Positions 6,519-6,877 of a stretch of 6,877 nucleotides of DNA are shown here, one piece after another. The stretch is from Rhodobacteraceae bacterium UBA3087 (lineage in GTDB: Bacteria > Pseudomonadota > Alphaproteobacteria > Rhodobacterales > Rhodobacteraceae): assembly GCA_002367285.1 (NCBI GenBank), contig DFBF01000206.1:2838-9714 (forward strand), given 5' to 3'. Below the pieces are notes generated by a model. It saw nothing but the letters and a program-made list of their open reading frames with translations. It did not search any database and had not been told where the DNA came from. Numbering within the stretch: position 1 is the stretch's first letter; every line of letters begins with the position of its first letter. A program made the position numbers and the translations under genes.

Positions 6519-6877
6519 TTAAAAGCGATCGAGGAAGTGGTAAAGCACCGTTTGCGCGTCAGCTTGCCAAACATCGGTGTGCCCCGCGCCCGGGACAATG
6601 TGGATCTGCTTGTCCGCCGCAGGGGAGAGCGCAAAGAGCTGTTGCCCCATTTCGACCGGAATAAGGCGGTCTTCAGACCCATGCAGGATCAGCAAAGGCG
6701 TGTCACGAAGGGCGATCCAATGCTTGCTGTCATAGAGGTTCGGAAGGCGGTCTGTAAGATCGCCCAGTTGCGGGTAAAGTGCACGTGCCATTGCTCTGAT
6801 CGAGGTAAAAGGCGCCTCTAGGACCATGGCGGCGGGCGGGCCAATGCCTTTGGCCGTATCTGCGACGGCGCTTGCGG
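6519..6877 (-). CDS. Alpha/beta hydrolase, C-terminal part (truncated by window edge)
   Basis: An open frame of 119 codons runs from the right edge of the window to a TAA at 6521-6519. It begins mid-protein with an ASAVADTAKGIGPPAAMVLE segment, followed by APFTSIRAMARALYP. This matches the region just after the nucleophile elbow in serine hydrolases of the alpha/beta fold (ABHD13/YqiA-like, once called prolyl oligopeptidase-like). The acid residue is the Asp in ILHGSEDRLIP and the catalytic His is in PGAGHTDVW, both in canonical positions. The GxSxG nucleophile would lie just outside the window. An internal ATG at 6827 is not a believable start, because the fold's core precedes it. The substrate cannot be told. 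The gene lies 26 bp upstream of the CoxG-like gene and is probably co-transcribed with it. Confidence 0.88.
   Translation of the reverse strand, partial: ASAVADTAKGIGPPAAMVLEAPFTSIRAMARALYPQLGDLTDRLPNLYDSKHWIALRDTPLLILHGSEDRLIPVEMGQQLFALSPAADKQIHIVPGAGHTDVWQADAQTVLYHFLDRF

Noticed and set aside
1..6877. Mobile elements, tRNAs, CRISPR arrays, prophage or defence genes
   Set aside because: No transposase or integrase motifs, tRNA-like cloverleaf, regularly spaced repeats or defence-type domains were seen. Coding content and composition look like ordinary chromosome.

Overview
The window carries a choline / choline-O-sulfate to glycine betaine gene cluster from an alphaproteobacterium, most likely the Rhodobacteraceae (marine Roseobacter group). 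Three things suggest this: GC-rich codon use, the betI-betC-betB-betA order known from alphaproteobacteria such as Sinorhizobium (betICBA), and a divergent choX-type choline-binding protein gene. Genus and species cannot be told from this sequence.

Layout: (1) 1-203, minus strand: 5' end of choX, the periplasmic choline-binding protein of an ABC importer; the rest lies outside the window. (2) 204-390: divergent control region with a near-perfect 20-bp palindrome (330-349) that matches the expected BetI operator, followed by an unusually strong ribosome binding site for betI. (3) 391-5650, plus strand: a tight operon of betI (TetR-family repressor), betC (choline sulfatase), betB (betaine aldehyde dehydrogenase) and betA (choline dehydrogenase). 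betI and betC overlap by ATGA, and the other gaps are 46 and 10 bp. (4) 5651-5784: spacer with no confident signal except the next gene's RBS. (5) 5785-6021, plus: a small YdcH/DUF465 protein. (6) 6028-6492, minus: a CoxG/SRPBCC-family protein, convergent with the DUF465 gene. A terminator-like hairpin (6030-6058) lies inside its 3' coding end. (7) 6519-6877, minus: C-terminal part of an alpha/beta hydrolase that runs off the window.

How the genes work together: ChoX and its unseen permease and ATPase partners would import choline. BetC hydrolyses choline-O-sulfate to choline and sulfate. BetA oxidises choline to betaine aldehyde, and BetB oxidises that to glycine betaine, an osmoprotectant and carbon/nitrogen source. 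BetI probably represses both divergent transcripts from the shared operator until choline is present. The three genes after betA have no evident link to betaine metabolism.

The core of the window is a well-known pathway, and I found no convincing sign of an undescribed system. The points most worth a second look are the operator architecture, the betI start codon, the terminator inside a convergent gene, and a CoxG-like gene with no visible CO-dehydrogenase genes.
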